A stretch of DNA of 64,000 nucleotides from Paraglaciecola mesophila KMM 241 (GTDB taxonomy: Bacteria; Pseudomonadota; Gammaproteobacteria; Enterobacterales; Alteromonadaceae), in assembly GCF_000315015.1 (NCBI RefSeq), contig NZ_BAEP01000051.1, positions 16,676 to 80,675 on the forward strand, in the 5' to 3' direction. Below are positions 26,671-35,833 of the stretch, in pieces. Position 1 is the first letter of the stretch. Each line of letters begins with the position of its first letter. The notes below the pieces were generated by a model, which was given only the letters and a program-made list of their open reading frames with translations, did not search any database and was not told the DNA's origin. Position numbers and translations under genes: made by a program.

Positions 26671-29060
26671 GACAATCGTTTTTGGCGCGCGCACAGTGCA
26701 ATTCCCAAAAGTAACAGCCCTAAGGTGATATGCAGCGGGGTATTGGTGGCTGTTTGAGGCAATTGGCCAACCATTTGTAACCCCGTTATTTGCAACCCAG
26801 CCATAGCAAGCCCAGCAGGTGCGTTGTGGTTAATGGGTGTGTCTTTGCTGTTCTCGTGCTCTGGTTTAACGTCTTGGGGGGTAGGCGGCTTTTCATCCAC
26901 GGCAATAAGGCTAGTGAACTGACTTACGATATGATGCTCAAGGGCAATATTTGTGATGCTATCTTGCCATTTCTTACGCATCATTGGGCGTATATCGCTG
27001 TTGCGTTCACGGCGCAAGGTATGACTGAGTTGCGCGATTTTTTCTCTCGCCCAAGCAACGCCTAAGCCAGCGCGTTTGGCCGTGGGGCTAAGGGGCATGC
27101 GAATTGACCAAGGTTTGCTTGATGCCGCTCGTGCTGACTGCCAACCCGTTACCTTGAGTGCATTGTCGGGGTGTTGCACTTGCATGCCATTTTCAAGGTG
27201 TGTCACTGGCACTCGGTAGTGGATAACCAATGGCTGGGCGGCATATAAGTCAGGAGTAACACTGGGGTAAAACTCAGTCTCTCGGGCGAATTCAATATGT
27301 ATATCTTGCATCACAGGGCGAGTCAGTTTGTTAAACAGTGCCGTCATTTTGTGTTGTACCTGTTGAATGTCGCCAATGTAGGTAAAGGTGCCCCGGCCTG
27401 CTTGTGCGGCCTGGGTCATAAAGTAACTGTTGGGCGCCGAACCAATGCCAATAGTAAACAAGCGACTGTCAGCCAACTTGTTTTCAATCAGGCTCATTAA
27501 GGCACCCTCATTGCTGACACTGCCATCGGTGATAAAGACCACTTGGCGTAGCTTATGCGAGCCAAGTGAATCGCTATCGTCCCTATGGAGTGAGGGTTTG
27601 TTTAACGCCAATGTCAGGGCGGGTGCCATTTCAGTGCCGCCATCTGCGTGTAAGCTGGCGACCCAATTTCGTGCGCGCTGAATATTTTTTGCTGTGGCGG
27701 GCATGGCACGTTTCCATAATGCTTGGGGTGAGTCGTTAAATTGAATAATGTTGACGTTATCCTCTGGGCGCAGCTGCGTTAAGGCAAAGTCTACAGCGCG
27801 CTTTGCTTGTACAATCGATTCCCCAGCCATAGAGCCTGAGGTATCGAGTAAGAACACCACTTCTCTTGGGGTCATCTGTTTGGCGACGGCACCGTCAGTG
27901 GAATGAGATGCATCTTGCACAGGTGGAGTAAGCATCACTAGCCCATAACGATATTTGCCTTGGGTTTCGCTAAAGTGTGCTGCACTGGGAGCATCGCCTG
28001 GGGCGGGTTGCCACGTTAGAGCGAAGTCGTGGTTGGCGATATGCTCTTGAGCCAATTCAATATGATAGCCACCGTTTTTCTCTCCTTGTTGGCTGATGTT
28101 GATAGGATGATGTTCGCTAATAATGTCGTCAGCGGTCAGTGCAAAGCCACTGTCTAACTCAACACTGATACGGACTGGGTTGGCGGGCTCATCAGCTGTT
28201 TTTATTTGCTGGCTCATTGCTGTCACGCTTTGCCCCCAACCCTGAGTATTGACCGTGGCGACTGTACTCTTGTCAGTCGCGTCATTGGGTGAATATCGCG
28301 GCGTTATTGTCATGGGAAAGCGCAACCTAAATGTTTGTTCGTCAAACCCAACCACCTGTTGATATTCAATCGTGATGCTGATGGATTCATTTGGGCCAAT
28401 GTTGGCAATAGTATTGGTGAAAAGGTTAGGGCGGTGTTGCTCAATTAAACTGGCTTTTCTACCTTGAGTTTTAGCTTGCTCGAAATGCGCCTTAGCTTGT
28501 GCTTTGGGCATAATTTTGCCTTTGATCCTCCGCTCACCTATGCGCATATCGAGATGATCAACGGCGGCATTTTCAGGTAGAGGGAAGGCGTAAATCCCAT
28601 TTACCCAATCTTGACTAGGGTTATGAAAACGCTGAGTAACCTTGGTTCTGGCTATCATGCCTGTTATGTCGATTTTTACATCGGTACTTAACAGCGGACT
28701 AAGCTGATAACGGCGTTTTTGATGAAGTTGACTGGGCTCATCATTGTTGTTTTCATTAGGGGGATTGCCTGTTTTGCCTTCATTTCCGTTCGTGCGCGAG
28801 CGTGCTTCTGAAGAGTCACGTAAGTAAAACAGACTGCCTTGGGCGACTTGATTAATAGAGTCCACATACACGCTGGAAGCACTGTCGTCCCCAGTTTCTG
28901 GGCGACTAATACTGTCAACAAGACCGTCGTTACGTTGTTTGTTATACATTTTGTTTTCCTCAACGTCAGGCTGAATAAGGTATTGAGAAGCTGCGCTGTG
29001 CAACACCCCTATGGTGCTAACAATCAATAACAGCCCGCTGAATTTAAGTAATAGGGACAT
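26667..29060 (-). CDS. Marine proteobacterial sortase target protein (VIT and VWA domains)
   Basis: A 797-residue surface protein: signal peptide (1-25), low-complexity linker (about 50-115), VIT domain (about 116-260), von Willebrand A domain with MIDAS motif DTSGS at 406-410, and a C-terminal sorting signal made of LPQTA (767-771), a hydrophobic stretch and basic residues ARQKR. The layout resembles inter-alpha-trypsin inhibitor heavy chains. The sortase should cleave at LPQT-A and link or retain the protein at the envelope; the acceptor in Gram-negatives is unknown. It lies between pdsO and the sortase gene in one minus-strand operon. Confidence 0.93.
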   Translation of the reverse strand: MSLLLKFSGLLLIVSTIGVLHSAASQYLIQPDVEENKMYNKQRNDGLVDSISRPETGDDSASSVYVDSINQVAQGSLFYLRDSSEARSRTNGNEGKTGNPPNENNNDEPSQLHQKRRYQLSPLLSTDVKIDITGMIARTKVTQRFHNPSQDWVNGIYAFPLPENAAVDHLDMRIGERRIKGKIMPKAQAKAHFEQAKTQGRKASLIEQHRPNLFTNTIANIGPNESISITIEYQQVVGFDEQTFRLRFPMTITPRYSPNDATDKSTVATVNTQGWGQSVTAMSQQIKTADEPANPVRISVELDSGFALTADDIISEHHPINISQQGEKNGGYHIELAQEHIANHDFALTWQPAPGDAPSAAHFSETQGKYRYGLVMLTPPVQDASHSTDGAVAKQMTPREVVFLLDTSGSMAGESIVQAKRAVDFALTQLRPEDNVNIIQFNDSPQALWKRAMPATAKNIQRARNWVASLHADGGTEMAPALTLALNKPSLHRDDSDSLGSHKLRQVVFITDGSVSNEGALMSLIENKLADSRLFTIGIGSAPNSYFMTQAAQAGRGTFTYIGDIQQVQHKMTALFNKLTRPVMQDIHIEFARETEFYPSVTPDLYAAQPLVIHYRVPVTHLENGMQVQHPDNALKVTGWQSARAASSKPWSIRMPLSPTAKRAGLGVAWAREKIAQLSHTLRRERNSDIRPMMRKKWQDSITNIALEHHIVSQFTSLIAVDEKPPTPQDVKPEHENSKDTPINHNAPAGLAMAGLQITGLQMVGQLPQTATNTPLHITLGLLLLGIALCARQKRLS

Positions 29061-29080
29061 TCCTGTTCTCCGGTTTAGCG

Positions 29081-29890
29081 CTATTTACTTGCCGAAGCGG
29101 CCATTAACGATGTATGAGATGCAGCCTGGATCGACAGCGTGACCTTACGGGCGAAAAACCAACTCTCTGGGTGGCTTCCCATATTGCTGAAGGTGGATTC
29201 ACCGAAAGATTCAGTGTGCAATTGTGCGCCAGGCACGTGCTGCTTTGTTAAGTAGCGTTTAACGCTGATAGCCCTTTGCTGAGAAAGCGCTTGGTTATAA
29301 TGAGAATCGCTGCGTTCATCGGCGTAGCCCGCTAAGGTTATTTGCAGATCAGGGGTTTGACGTACAAGCGCCGCAATTAAATCTAACTGCCTGTGGTAAT
29401 GGGTTTCAACAGCATGAGAGCCGGTGCGAAATTGAATATTTGTTTCAATTGGCGTTATAGAGTCAGGCTCAATTGTTTGCTCTGTGCTTTGCTGCGCTAC
29501 ATCGTTATGACTTTCTAAGCTCGCGGTGAGAATGGTGTGATTGTCGGATCTTTCTTGCTGATGCATGCGCTGCTGAGCATGTTGTAGGGCGGCCAATTGC
29601 TGCTCTTTTTGCTTAAGTTCAGACTGAACTTGGTCTAAAGCGTTGTCGTTTTTCACATCATTTGAAATAAACAGGCCCATTATACCGCCTATTACGCCGC
29701 CTACTGGCCCGCCTACTGCAGTACCTAATAATGCGCCTGAGCCAAAACCAGCGAGATCATTTCGAGTGTTTGACGGTGCTGTCTTCTCCTGTGTTGTTTG
29801 TGCGTGCGCCGGTGTTTGCGCATAAATAAGTGGGGCAAAAGCGTGGTTGATGAGCAGTGATAAGGTGAGTGCAATAGCGCTATATTTCAT
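29081..29890 (-). CDS. pdsO: Sortase-associated OmpA-like protein PdsO
   Basis: A 269-residue secreted protein: signal peptide MKYSAIALTLSLLINHAFAPLIYA, glycine-zipper segment GFGSGALLGTAVGGPVGGVI (about 48-70), a coiled coil rich in Q/K/E (about 80-120), and an OmpA C-terminal peptidoglycan-binding domain with LAGYADERSDSHYNQALSQQR. Proteins of this type accompany the class GN sortase and its target. It probably links the system to peptidoglycan. It is the first gene of the minus-strand operon, 20 bp before the target gene. Confidence 0.9.
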   Translation of the reverse strand: MKYSAIALTLSLLINHAFAPLIYAQTPAHAQTTQEKTAPSNTRNDLAGFGSGALLGTAVGGPVGGVIGGIMGLFISNDVKNDNALDQVQSELKQKEQQLAALQHAQQRMHQQERSDNHTILTASLESHNDVAQQSTEQTIEPDSITPIETNIQFRTGSHAVETHYHRQLDLIAALVRQTPDLQITLAGYADERSDSHYNQALSQQRAISVKRYLTKQHVPGAQLHTESFGESTFSNMGSHPESWFFARKVTLSIQAASHTSLMAASASK

Positions 29891-30055
29891 GATAGTTCCT
29901 TTATTTTTTTAGAGAGAGTTGGCGTTTTTGGTTGCGCTATTACACAGCGAATTTGCGGCTATTTAATGAGTGAAAAATGGCAATCTTAGGAGCAATTGTG
30001 GCGAAAAAATGGAAATTTCCTGATGTCAGCAAAATGCGCGATTTTTAGGATATAG

Positions 30056-30125
30056 TGACGTCACCGAATAAAGTGGCACGACCGAGTAAAGTGGCGTGAC
30101 CGAGTAAAGTGCGTCACTGAATAAT
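30056..30125. repeat. Four tandem 18-bp repeats upstream of pdsR
   Basis: Units are TGACGTCACCGAATAAAG (30056), TGGCACGACCGAGTAAAG (30074), TGGCGTGACCGAGTAAAG (30092) and a shorter TGCGTCACTGAATAAT (30110-30125) that runs into the pdsR ATG. The common core is CGA-x-TAAAG. The array lies in the divergent promoter region between pdsO and pdsR; its spacing of about 1.7 helical turns does not put all units on one DNA face. Confidence 0.8.
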
Positions 30126-30845
30126 ATGAGTGTGGTTATGTCTCAACGTATTGCGCTAGTGGAAGATGATCTCGCTATTCGAGAAAACTATACCGCAGCC
30201 CTCAAAAAACAAGGATACGAGGTTATCTGTTATGCTAATCGACGGCAGGCTGAGCAAGGTTTTGCTCAGCGCCTGCCTGACCTGGCCATTATTGATATTG
30301 GTTTACAAGACGAGATCGATGGCGGTTTTATGGTTTGCCAGCAACTACGCAGTTTATCTAAAACCTTGCCGATTATTTTCTTCACTGCCAGAGATAACGA
30401 CTACGACACCATTTGCGGTTTGCGCATGGGGGCAGACGACTACTTAACAAAAGACATTAGTTTGCCTCATTTGTTGGCGCGCATCGCAGCATTGTTTCGT
30501 CGAGTGGCGCTGTTGAATCAACCCCAATTGTCAGAAGACCTAATACAAACTGGTGCATTGAGTATCGACAGCAAGCGCATGACCGTCAGTTGGCAAGCAC
30601 AAGGCATTGAGCTAACTGTGACTGAATTTTGGATGCTACACGCCATTGCCAAGTATGCAGGGCATGTTAAAAGCCGCCAGCAATTGATGGATGAGTCAAA
30701 AATGGTAGTAGACGACAGCACCATCACGTCGCATATCAAACGTATTCGCAAGAAATTCCTGCAAGTCGACAGCCAGTTTGATCGTATCGAAACGGTTTAT
30801 GGCATGGGCTATCGCTGGAAAAACGGCATGAGCCATTACCCTTAA
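30126..30845 (+). CDS. pdsR: Sortase-system response regulator PdsR (OmpR family)
   Basis: A 239-residue regulator with a receiver domain (phospho-acceptor Asp in LAIIDIGLQD, about residue 57, and the conserved Lys in DDYLTKD) and a C-terminal winged helix (TVTEFWMLHAIAKYAGHVKSRQQLMDE...ITSHIKRIRKKF). It should control the divergent sortase operon. A start at the second ATG (30138, MSQRIALVEDD) is equally plausible. The stop overlaps the kinase start as TAATG. Confidence 0.93.
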   Translation: MSVVMSQRIALVEDDLAIRENYTAALKKQGYEVICYANRRQAEQGFAQRLPDLAIIDIGLQDEIDGGFMVCQQLRSLSKTLPIIFFTARDNDYDTICGLRMGADDYLTKDISLPHLLARIAALFRRVALLNQPQLSEDLIQTGALSIDSKRMTVSWQAQGIELTVTEFWMLHAIAKYAGHVKSRQQLMDESKMVVDDSTITSHIKRIRKKFLQVDSQFDRIETVYGMGYRWKNGMSHYP

Positions 30846-33082
30846 TGAGTCGTTCTACCAGTCTAGCTAAAAGTCACAAAGTAAGTCATGTTCGCAACAA
30901 GGGGCGGTTTCGATTCCGTTTCGGCATTCGCTTAAAATTACTCGCTTTATCGATATTTTTGTTTGCCATTCCTTGGCTTGGGTATCAATACGTGTGGGAG
31001 CTAGAGAGTTATCTGCGTATTGGGCAGGAGCAAACCATGGTTGGCACTGCGCGTGCAGTTGCGACGGCTTTGCATGAGCGGCCCACATTATTTGATACCC
31101 AAAGTGCTTACCTTACCGATGTAAAACCTGGGACCGACTTATACGCCCATAAAATTCATGACCCGATCCGCTTGGATGGCAAGCTGGATGACTGGCTGGA
31201 TTATCAGCATTTAAGCCTTGAGTATGGGCCAGCGCATCTACTCGATTACCTGAATGACAGCGACGATTACCAGCGTAGCAGCTTGCATTTTCGGCATATG
31301 GTGGGGCAATTTGGTGAGTACCTGTATGCCATGTTTGAAGTCACTGATGAGAATGTATTGCTACGGGCTAAAAACAGTCTGCGGGTGGACCGGAATGACT
31401 ATCTGCAAATAGCCATGACCGGCCCTGACGGTAGCTTTAAACGCTATGTTGTGGCACCGCAAGAGGCTGGCTGGGTTAACGCGTATTTGCTATCTGAATC
31501 TGTGGACTCAATGCGCCCTGTTTCACTTGAAACGCAAATTCAAGGCCGATGGTTAAACACAGCTAACGGCTACAACATAGAGTTGCGATTTCCTTTGGCG
31601 ATGATGAGCAGCAAAATCGCCTTTGCCATTACGGATGTAGACGACCCTCAAACTCGGCAAATACGCTATCGCATAGGCACCGCCAACCCGAACAAGAGCG
31701 ATGCCCTTGGCACGGTATTGGTGCCATCGCCAGAGATAGAGAACATTATTAAAGGGCTAAAATATTCAAACGCAAGGGTATGGGTCATTGATAAACACAA
31801 ACGGGTGCTCGCTCGTTCTGGCGGTATTCATAAATCGGTTGGTTTAAGCAGCAGCGCTTATTCATCAAACGGCGACCAGCAGGCTAGCTGGTGGCAAAGC
31901 ATAGAGCAGGAATGGTTATTACCCCTGTATTATCAAATTTTGACCAAGCCCCCAGCGGATTTTATTGATGACTTGCAAGATGCGTATGCGCTGCAAGGGC
32001 AAGATATTGATCAAGCGCTAACGGGGACATCAGCCTCTTTATGGCGATTAAGCCCAGATAACAAAGCGGTTATTCTGTCAGCAGCGCACCCCATTTTTAT
32101 AGATGAAAGGGTGATGGGGGCTGTGGTCGTTGAACAAACCACCAACGGTATTCGCACGCTCAGAAATCTGGCCCTCGAAAAATTATTTCATGTCATATTA
32201 GCCGTGATGGGGTTAGGGACCTTAGCACTGTTTTTATTCGCCTCTAGGATCTCGTTTCGCATTCGCAAGCTTAGAAACCAAACGGAAGCAGCGATTGATC
32301 AGCACGGTAAAATCATTGGCACAATTCCCAGTGCCACCGCGGGAGATGAAATCGGTGATTTAGCAAATACGTTTAATATCGTGCTGGGCAAACTTGGGCA
32401 GTACAACGCTTATTTGCAAAATATGTCAGCACGTTTATCTCATGAGTTGCGCACCCCTGTGGCAATAGTGAAATCGTCCTTGGAAAACCTGCAATTGAGT
32501 CAGCAGACAGATGAAGACGCCCAGTACATCGAACGGGCGCAACTTGGTATCAAACGCCTCAGCACTATTTTGAATAACATGAGTGAAGCAACCAGATTGG
32601 AGCAGGCAGTACAAAGTAACGAGCGGGAAGAGTTTACTGTGAACGCCTTGCTCAGCGGTTATGTTGAAGGTTATCGAATGACCTACGCTAGTCATAAGTT
32701 TGTCTATACAAATGAGGCGGGGGATGTACTGCTACTCGGCTCAAGTGATTTATTTGGGCAAATGCTGGATAAGATCATTGCCAACGCCCTTGAGTTTAGT
32801 CCTGAGCATTCCCTTATAGCTATTAAGCTTAGACAACATGCAAGTAAGCATTTACTTACCATTGAAAACGATGGCCCACCGCTACCGAATGATATGGAGG
32901 GTAAGCTATTTGATTCCATGGTATCGGTACGCCCTGAGCATGCTACATCTCAGCCGCACCTTGGGCTGGGACTATTTATTGCCAAAGCCATCGCACAATT
33001 TCACGGTGGTGATATTCAGATAGAAAACCGCACTTTAGAAACGGGCGAGCATCTGGGTGTGCGGGTGTCTTTGCTTTTTTAA
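30845..33082 (+). CDS. pdsS: Sortase-system sensor histidine kinase PdsS with CBM9-like sensor
   Basis: A 745-residue kinase: an N-terminal membrane segment (about 30-50), a large periplasmic part, a second membrane segment (VILAVMGLGTLALFLFASRISF, about 455), HAMP, HisKA with SARLSHELRTPVAIVK, and an HATPase domain with NALEFSP and LGLGLFIAKAI. The periplasmic part begins with IRLDGKLDDWLDY and continues with VDRNDYLQIAMTGPDG, a pattern like carbohydrate-binding family 9 modules, which suggests a glycan or envelope ligand. That last point is my inference. Confidence 0.92.
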   Translation: MSRSTSLAKSHKVSHVRNKGRFRFRFGIRLKLLALSIFLFAIPWLGYQYVWELESYLRIGQEQTMVGTARAVATALHERPTLFDTQSAYLTDVKPGTDLYAHKIHDPIRLDGKLDDWLDYQHLSLEYGPAHLLDYLNDSDDYQRSSLHFRHMVGQFGEYLYAMFEVTDENVLLRAKNSLRVDRNDYLQIAMTGPDGSFKRYVVAPQEAGWVNAYLLSESVDSMRPVSLETQIQGRWLNTANGYNIELRFPLAMMSSKIAFAITDVDDPQTRQIRYRIGTANPNKSDALGTVLVPSPEIENIIKGLKYSNARVWVIDKHKRVLARSGGIHKSVGLSSSAYSSNGDQQASWWQSIEQEWLLPLYYQILTKPPADFIDDLQDAYALQGQDIDQALTGTSASLWRLSPDNKAVILSAAHPIFIDERVMGAVVVEQTTNGIRTLRNLALEKLFHVILAVMGLGTLALFLFASRISFRIRKLRNQTEAAIDQHGKIIGTIPSATAGDEIGDLANTFNIVLGKLGQYNAYLQNMSARLSHELRTPVAIVKSSLENLQLSQQTDEDAQYIERAQLGIKRLSTILNNMSEATRLEQAVQSNEREEFTVNALLSGYVEGYRMTYASHKFVYTNEAGDVLLLGSSDLFGQMLDKIIANALEFSPEHSLIAIKLRQHASKHLLTIENDGPPLPNDMEGKLFDSMVSVRPEHATSQPHLGLGLFIAKAIAQFHGGDIQIENRTLETGEHLGVRVSLLF

Positions 33083-33134
33083 CGGAACAAGTTGTCTGTT
33101 ATTTGACAAGACACCCTATTGCCCATAGCTGTTG

Positions 33135-33695
33135 TCAATTTTTAACAGGATACAGTTCAGGGTGTAAAAATGGCGCCATTGCTAACACCATTGCATGAGT
33201 GTAATTGCCTTCTCGAGTGGCATTTCCGTTGGTCAGCAACCCTATCGCCCCACCTTTTTGTTTCACGTTGTTGGTGTTAAATAGCTTATCCATTAACGGG
33301 CCTAGTTCTTCGCCACTGGCTAAGGCTTGATAAACAGGTTCAGGAATAGGCATAATTGCGCCCCGGCCAATAGACTTGCGCTGGTGATTAGCGATAACGA
33401 TATAAGCAAACGTAGCTGGGCCGTATTCGAATTTATCGACGCCGCCTTCCATCGCCACATAAAAATCTGCTTTTGCATTGGCTTGACAATAATTGACCCG
33501 ATTAATAGCACCTATGCGAGTTTCTTCACTGGTCATGGGCTGTTCGGCTACGCCTGAGGGGGCATGCATACCTTCGCACGTTATTTCATGTTCAGGGTAA
33601 AGCATACTGATAGCGTTTTTGGCGGCGTTCACTTTCACTGGATTTTGAGAGCCGACGACTACGTGCAGCGTTGTAGAAATTTGAGATTGATGCAA
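33135..33695 (-). CDS. yjjX: Inosine/xanthosine triphosphatase (YjjX family)
   Basis: A 186-residue protein similar to E. coli YjjX, which hydrolyses ITP and XTP and so removes deaminated purine nucleotides. VGSQNPVKVNAA at the N-terminus and YVAMEGGVDKFEYGPATFAYI in the middle are typical. It converges with pdsS. Confidence 0.92.
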   Translation of the reverse strand: MHQSQISTTLHVVVGSQNPVKVNAAKNAISMLYPEHEITCEGMHAPSGVAEQPMTSEETRIGAINRVNYCQANAKADFYVAMEGGVDKFEYGPATFAYIVIANHQRKSIGRGAIMPIPEPVYQALASGEELGPLMDKLFNTNNVKQKGGAIGLLTNGNATREGNYTHAMVLAMAPFLHPELYPVKN

Positions 33696-33968
33696 GGTCG
33701 TTTCCTTAAAAGAGTTGCAGATAAAACGTTGTATTGTTCGAAGTGGAGAAGGGTAGCACAGTAAAATGGCTGAAGATTCTGCGCTGGGGATGAAATATCC
33801 ACTGATGTAGGCAGTTGGAAGTGAGTCTTATATTCACTGCAGCCATTGTGCTATCGGGTTTATATCATTTTATTTGGCTTAACTATTTACAACAAAAAGT
33901 TCGATTTCACTGGCATGACCAGTATGCTAGTTACTGCGCAATATAAAGCTAAAAGAGCAGTTAGAGTT

Positions 33969-34733
33969 ATGAAGTTACATCATTTACAGGGTTATATTCA
34001 GTCAATATATTTAGTTGAATACCCAGACCGCCTTATGTTGCTGGACGGCTGTACCCGTGCCGATGTCGATACCCTGCGAGATTTTATTACTCAAGAGTTG
34101 AATCGTCCTTTCAGTGATTTGAAAGTGGTAGTGGTTACTCACATGCATCCAGATCACGCTGGTGCAGCGCACACATTAAGAAAACTGGTTGGTTGCAAGA
34201 TAATCGCTAGTGACGTTGAGCACTCTTGGTATAAAGGCGTAACAGGTTGGCTTATGTTCGTCACAGATTTAATGCTTGCACGTTGGGTCGCCAACCGAAT
34301 GGGGCGTGAGCGCAGAAGTATGTGGTACGCCAAAACTCTTAAACCAGACATCAAACTTGTTGATAAGCAGACTATACCTGGCTTTGATGAGTGGTGCGTG
34401 TATGAAACACCAGGGCATACAGACCGTGATTTATCGGTTATGCATATGCCAAGTCAGCGCATGTACGTGGCTGATTTGGTGGTTAAAGTGAAAAGTCGCT
34501 TTATTCCGCCTTTTCCAGTGTTTTTCCCCGAAGTGTATGGAAACTCAATTGAGCGGCTTATGGCAATGCGCCCAGAATCTATTTTGTTGGCTCACGGCGG
34601 TGAAGTGCAATTGGACGATGCTGATTACCAGCACTTACAGGCCAGTGTACCCAGAGGGCCGCAAACGCCTTGGCGAGTGATCAAAGCAAAAGGCCGGCGG
34701 GCGTTAGGTTTGAAGAAATCAGCACGAACGTAA
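33969..34733 (+). CDS. MBL-fold metallo-hydrolase
   Basis: The protein carries the metallo-beta-lactamase metal motif HMHPDHAGA, a second His in ETPGHTDRDLSV, Asp in YVADLVV and a final His in LLAHGGE, so both metal sites seem complete. It is a cytoplasmic hydrolase of unknown substrate. The open frame reaches back to 33846; I place the start at ATG 33969 (MKLHHLQGYIQS, 254 residues), where the first strand of the fold begins, but ATG 33915 is also possible and neither has a strong ribosome binding site. Confidence 0.85.
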   Translation: MKLHHLQGYIQSIYLVEYPDRLMLLDGCTRADVDTLRDFITQELNRPFSDLKVVVVTHMHPDHAGAAHTLRKLVGCKIIASDVEHSWYKGVTGWLMFVTDLMLARWVANRMGRERRSMWYAKTLKPDIKLVDKQTIPGFDEWCVYETPGHTDRDLSVMHMPSQRMYVADLVVKVKSRFIPPFPVFFPEVYGNSIERLMAMRPESILLAHGGEVQLDDADYQHLQASVPRGPQTPWRVIKAKGRRALGLKKSART

Positions 34734-34870
34734 AACGTAAGTCTAGTCCTGAGCATTTGGCTTTTTGGCTTCTAGTATCTAACATTTGTTCAGTAAATTT
34801 AGACAGTCCCAAATGAAATTAATGGTATATTTTTAATATTAGATGAATTTTACTCATAGGTTCTGCCATT

Positions 34871-35764
34871 ATGCTAGAGCGCCATCATTTAGCCATTATC
34901 CACGCTGTTGACAAACATGGTACATTAACCGAAGCCGCCAACGCCCTGCATTTGACGCAATCAGCTCTGAGTCATGGTATCAAAAAACTTGAAGTGCATT
35001 TAGGTGCGCCAGTGTGGCAAAAAGACGGTCGCCGCTTGCGTTTAACTCAAGCTGGGCAGGGGTTGCTCAATTTGGCCAACCGGGTGTTACCGCAATTCGA
35101 ACACAGTGAACAAGTGATCCAGCAGATTGCCCAAGGCCAACGCGGCGCACTGCGCATCGGTATGGAATGCCACCCCTGTTATCAATGGTTATTGAAAGTC
35201 GTATCCCCATTTTTGCAGCAATATCCTGACGTGGACGTTGATGTGCGCCAAGCGTTTCAATTCGGTGGGTTAGGGGCGTTGCTGGGCTACGATATTGATA
35301 TGCTGGTCACCCCAGATCCATTATTTCAAAAAGGTTTAGAGTACTTACCAGTATTTGAATACGAGCACGTATTAGTTGTGCCTGAATCGCACCCTGTTGC
35401 GGGGCAATCGTGGGTGCAGCCGCAGGATCTCAGTGACGACGTGCTAATAACGTACCCCGTAGAGGCAAGTCGCTTGGATATATTCAGCCAATTTTTAACC
35501 CCAGCAGGTGCGAGCGTTAAGCGACATAGAACGATTGAAACAACAGAAATCATGTTGCAAATGGTCAGTGCGGGGCGAGGTGTTTCTGCACTACCCAAAT
35601 GGCTGGTGGAACAGCATCAAAAAGATTTACCTATTGTGCCCGTTAGATTGGGTAAAAAGGGAATATTTAAGAATATTCACTTGGGGTTTAGGGCCGGTGA
35701 AGCAAGACCTGAATATCAGAACACGTTTATTGAAATCGCTAAGAAAACCGACCATTTAATCTAA
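34871..35764 (+). CDS. LysR-family regulator, MetR-like
   Basis: A 297-residue LysR protein with N-terminal helix-turn-helix (TLTEAANALHLTQSALSHGIKKLE) and a substrate-binding region with features of MetR, the homocysteine-responsive activator of met genes: RIGMECHPCYQWL, ITYPVEASRLDIFSQFLTPAG and GRGVSALPKWLVE match E. coli MetR closely. No metE or metF gene is adjacent, so the target lies elsewhere or is the divergent/neighbouring unit. Assignment as MetR is likely but not certain. Confidence 0.85.
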   Translation: MLERHHLAIIHAVDKHGTLTEAANALHLTQSALSHGIKKLEVHLGAPVWQKDGRRLRLTQAGQGLLNLANRVLPQFEHSEQVIQQIAQGQRGALRIGMECHPCYQWLLKVVSPFLQQYPDVDVDVRQAFQFGGLGALLGYDIDMLVTPDPLFQKGLEYLPVFEYEHVLVVPESHPVAGQSWVQPQDLSDDVLITYPVEASRLDIFSQFLTPAGASVKRHRTIETTEIMLQMVSAGRGVSALPKWLVEQHQKDLPIVPVRLGKKGIFKNIHLGFRAGEARPEYQNTFIEIAKKTDHLI

Positions 35765-35771
35765 AATCATT

Positions 35772-35803
35772 CCACGTTAATAAGTGCTCACTTATTAACG
35801 TGG
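35772..35803. repeat. Perfect palindrome sharing the end sequence of the MITE-like element
   Basis: CCACGTTAATAAGTG, two bases CT, then CACTTATTAACGTGG: 15-bp arms without mismatch. The arm, with ATT before it, equals the left terminal repeat of the element at 23956. It lies between the converging metR-like gene and the hybrid kinase gene and may work as a transcription end, although no T-run follows. Confidence 0.85.
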
Positions 35804-35833
35804 CTTAGTGCAACAGTCGATTAAATAGATTAA

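Noticed and set aside
33103..33138. TTGACAA/TTGTCAA stem followed by TTTTT after pdsS
   Set aside because: The arms are only 7 bp with a 22-nt loop and run into the yjjX stop; too weak to call a terminator.
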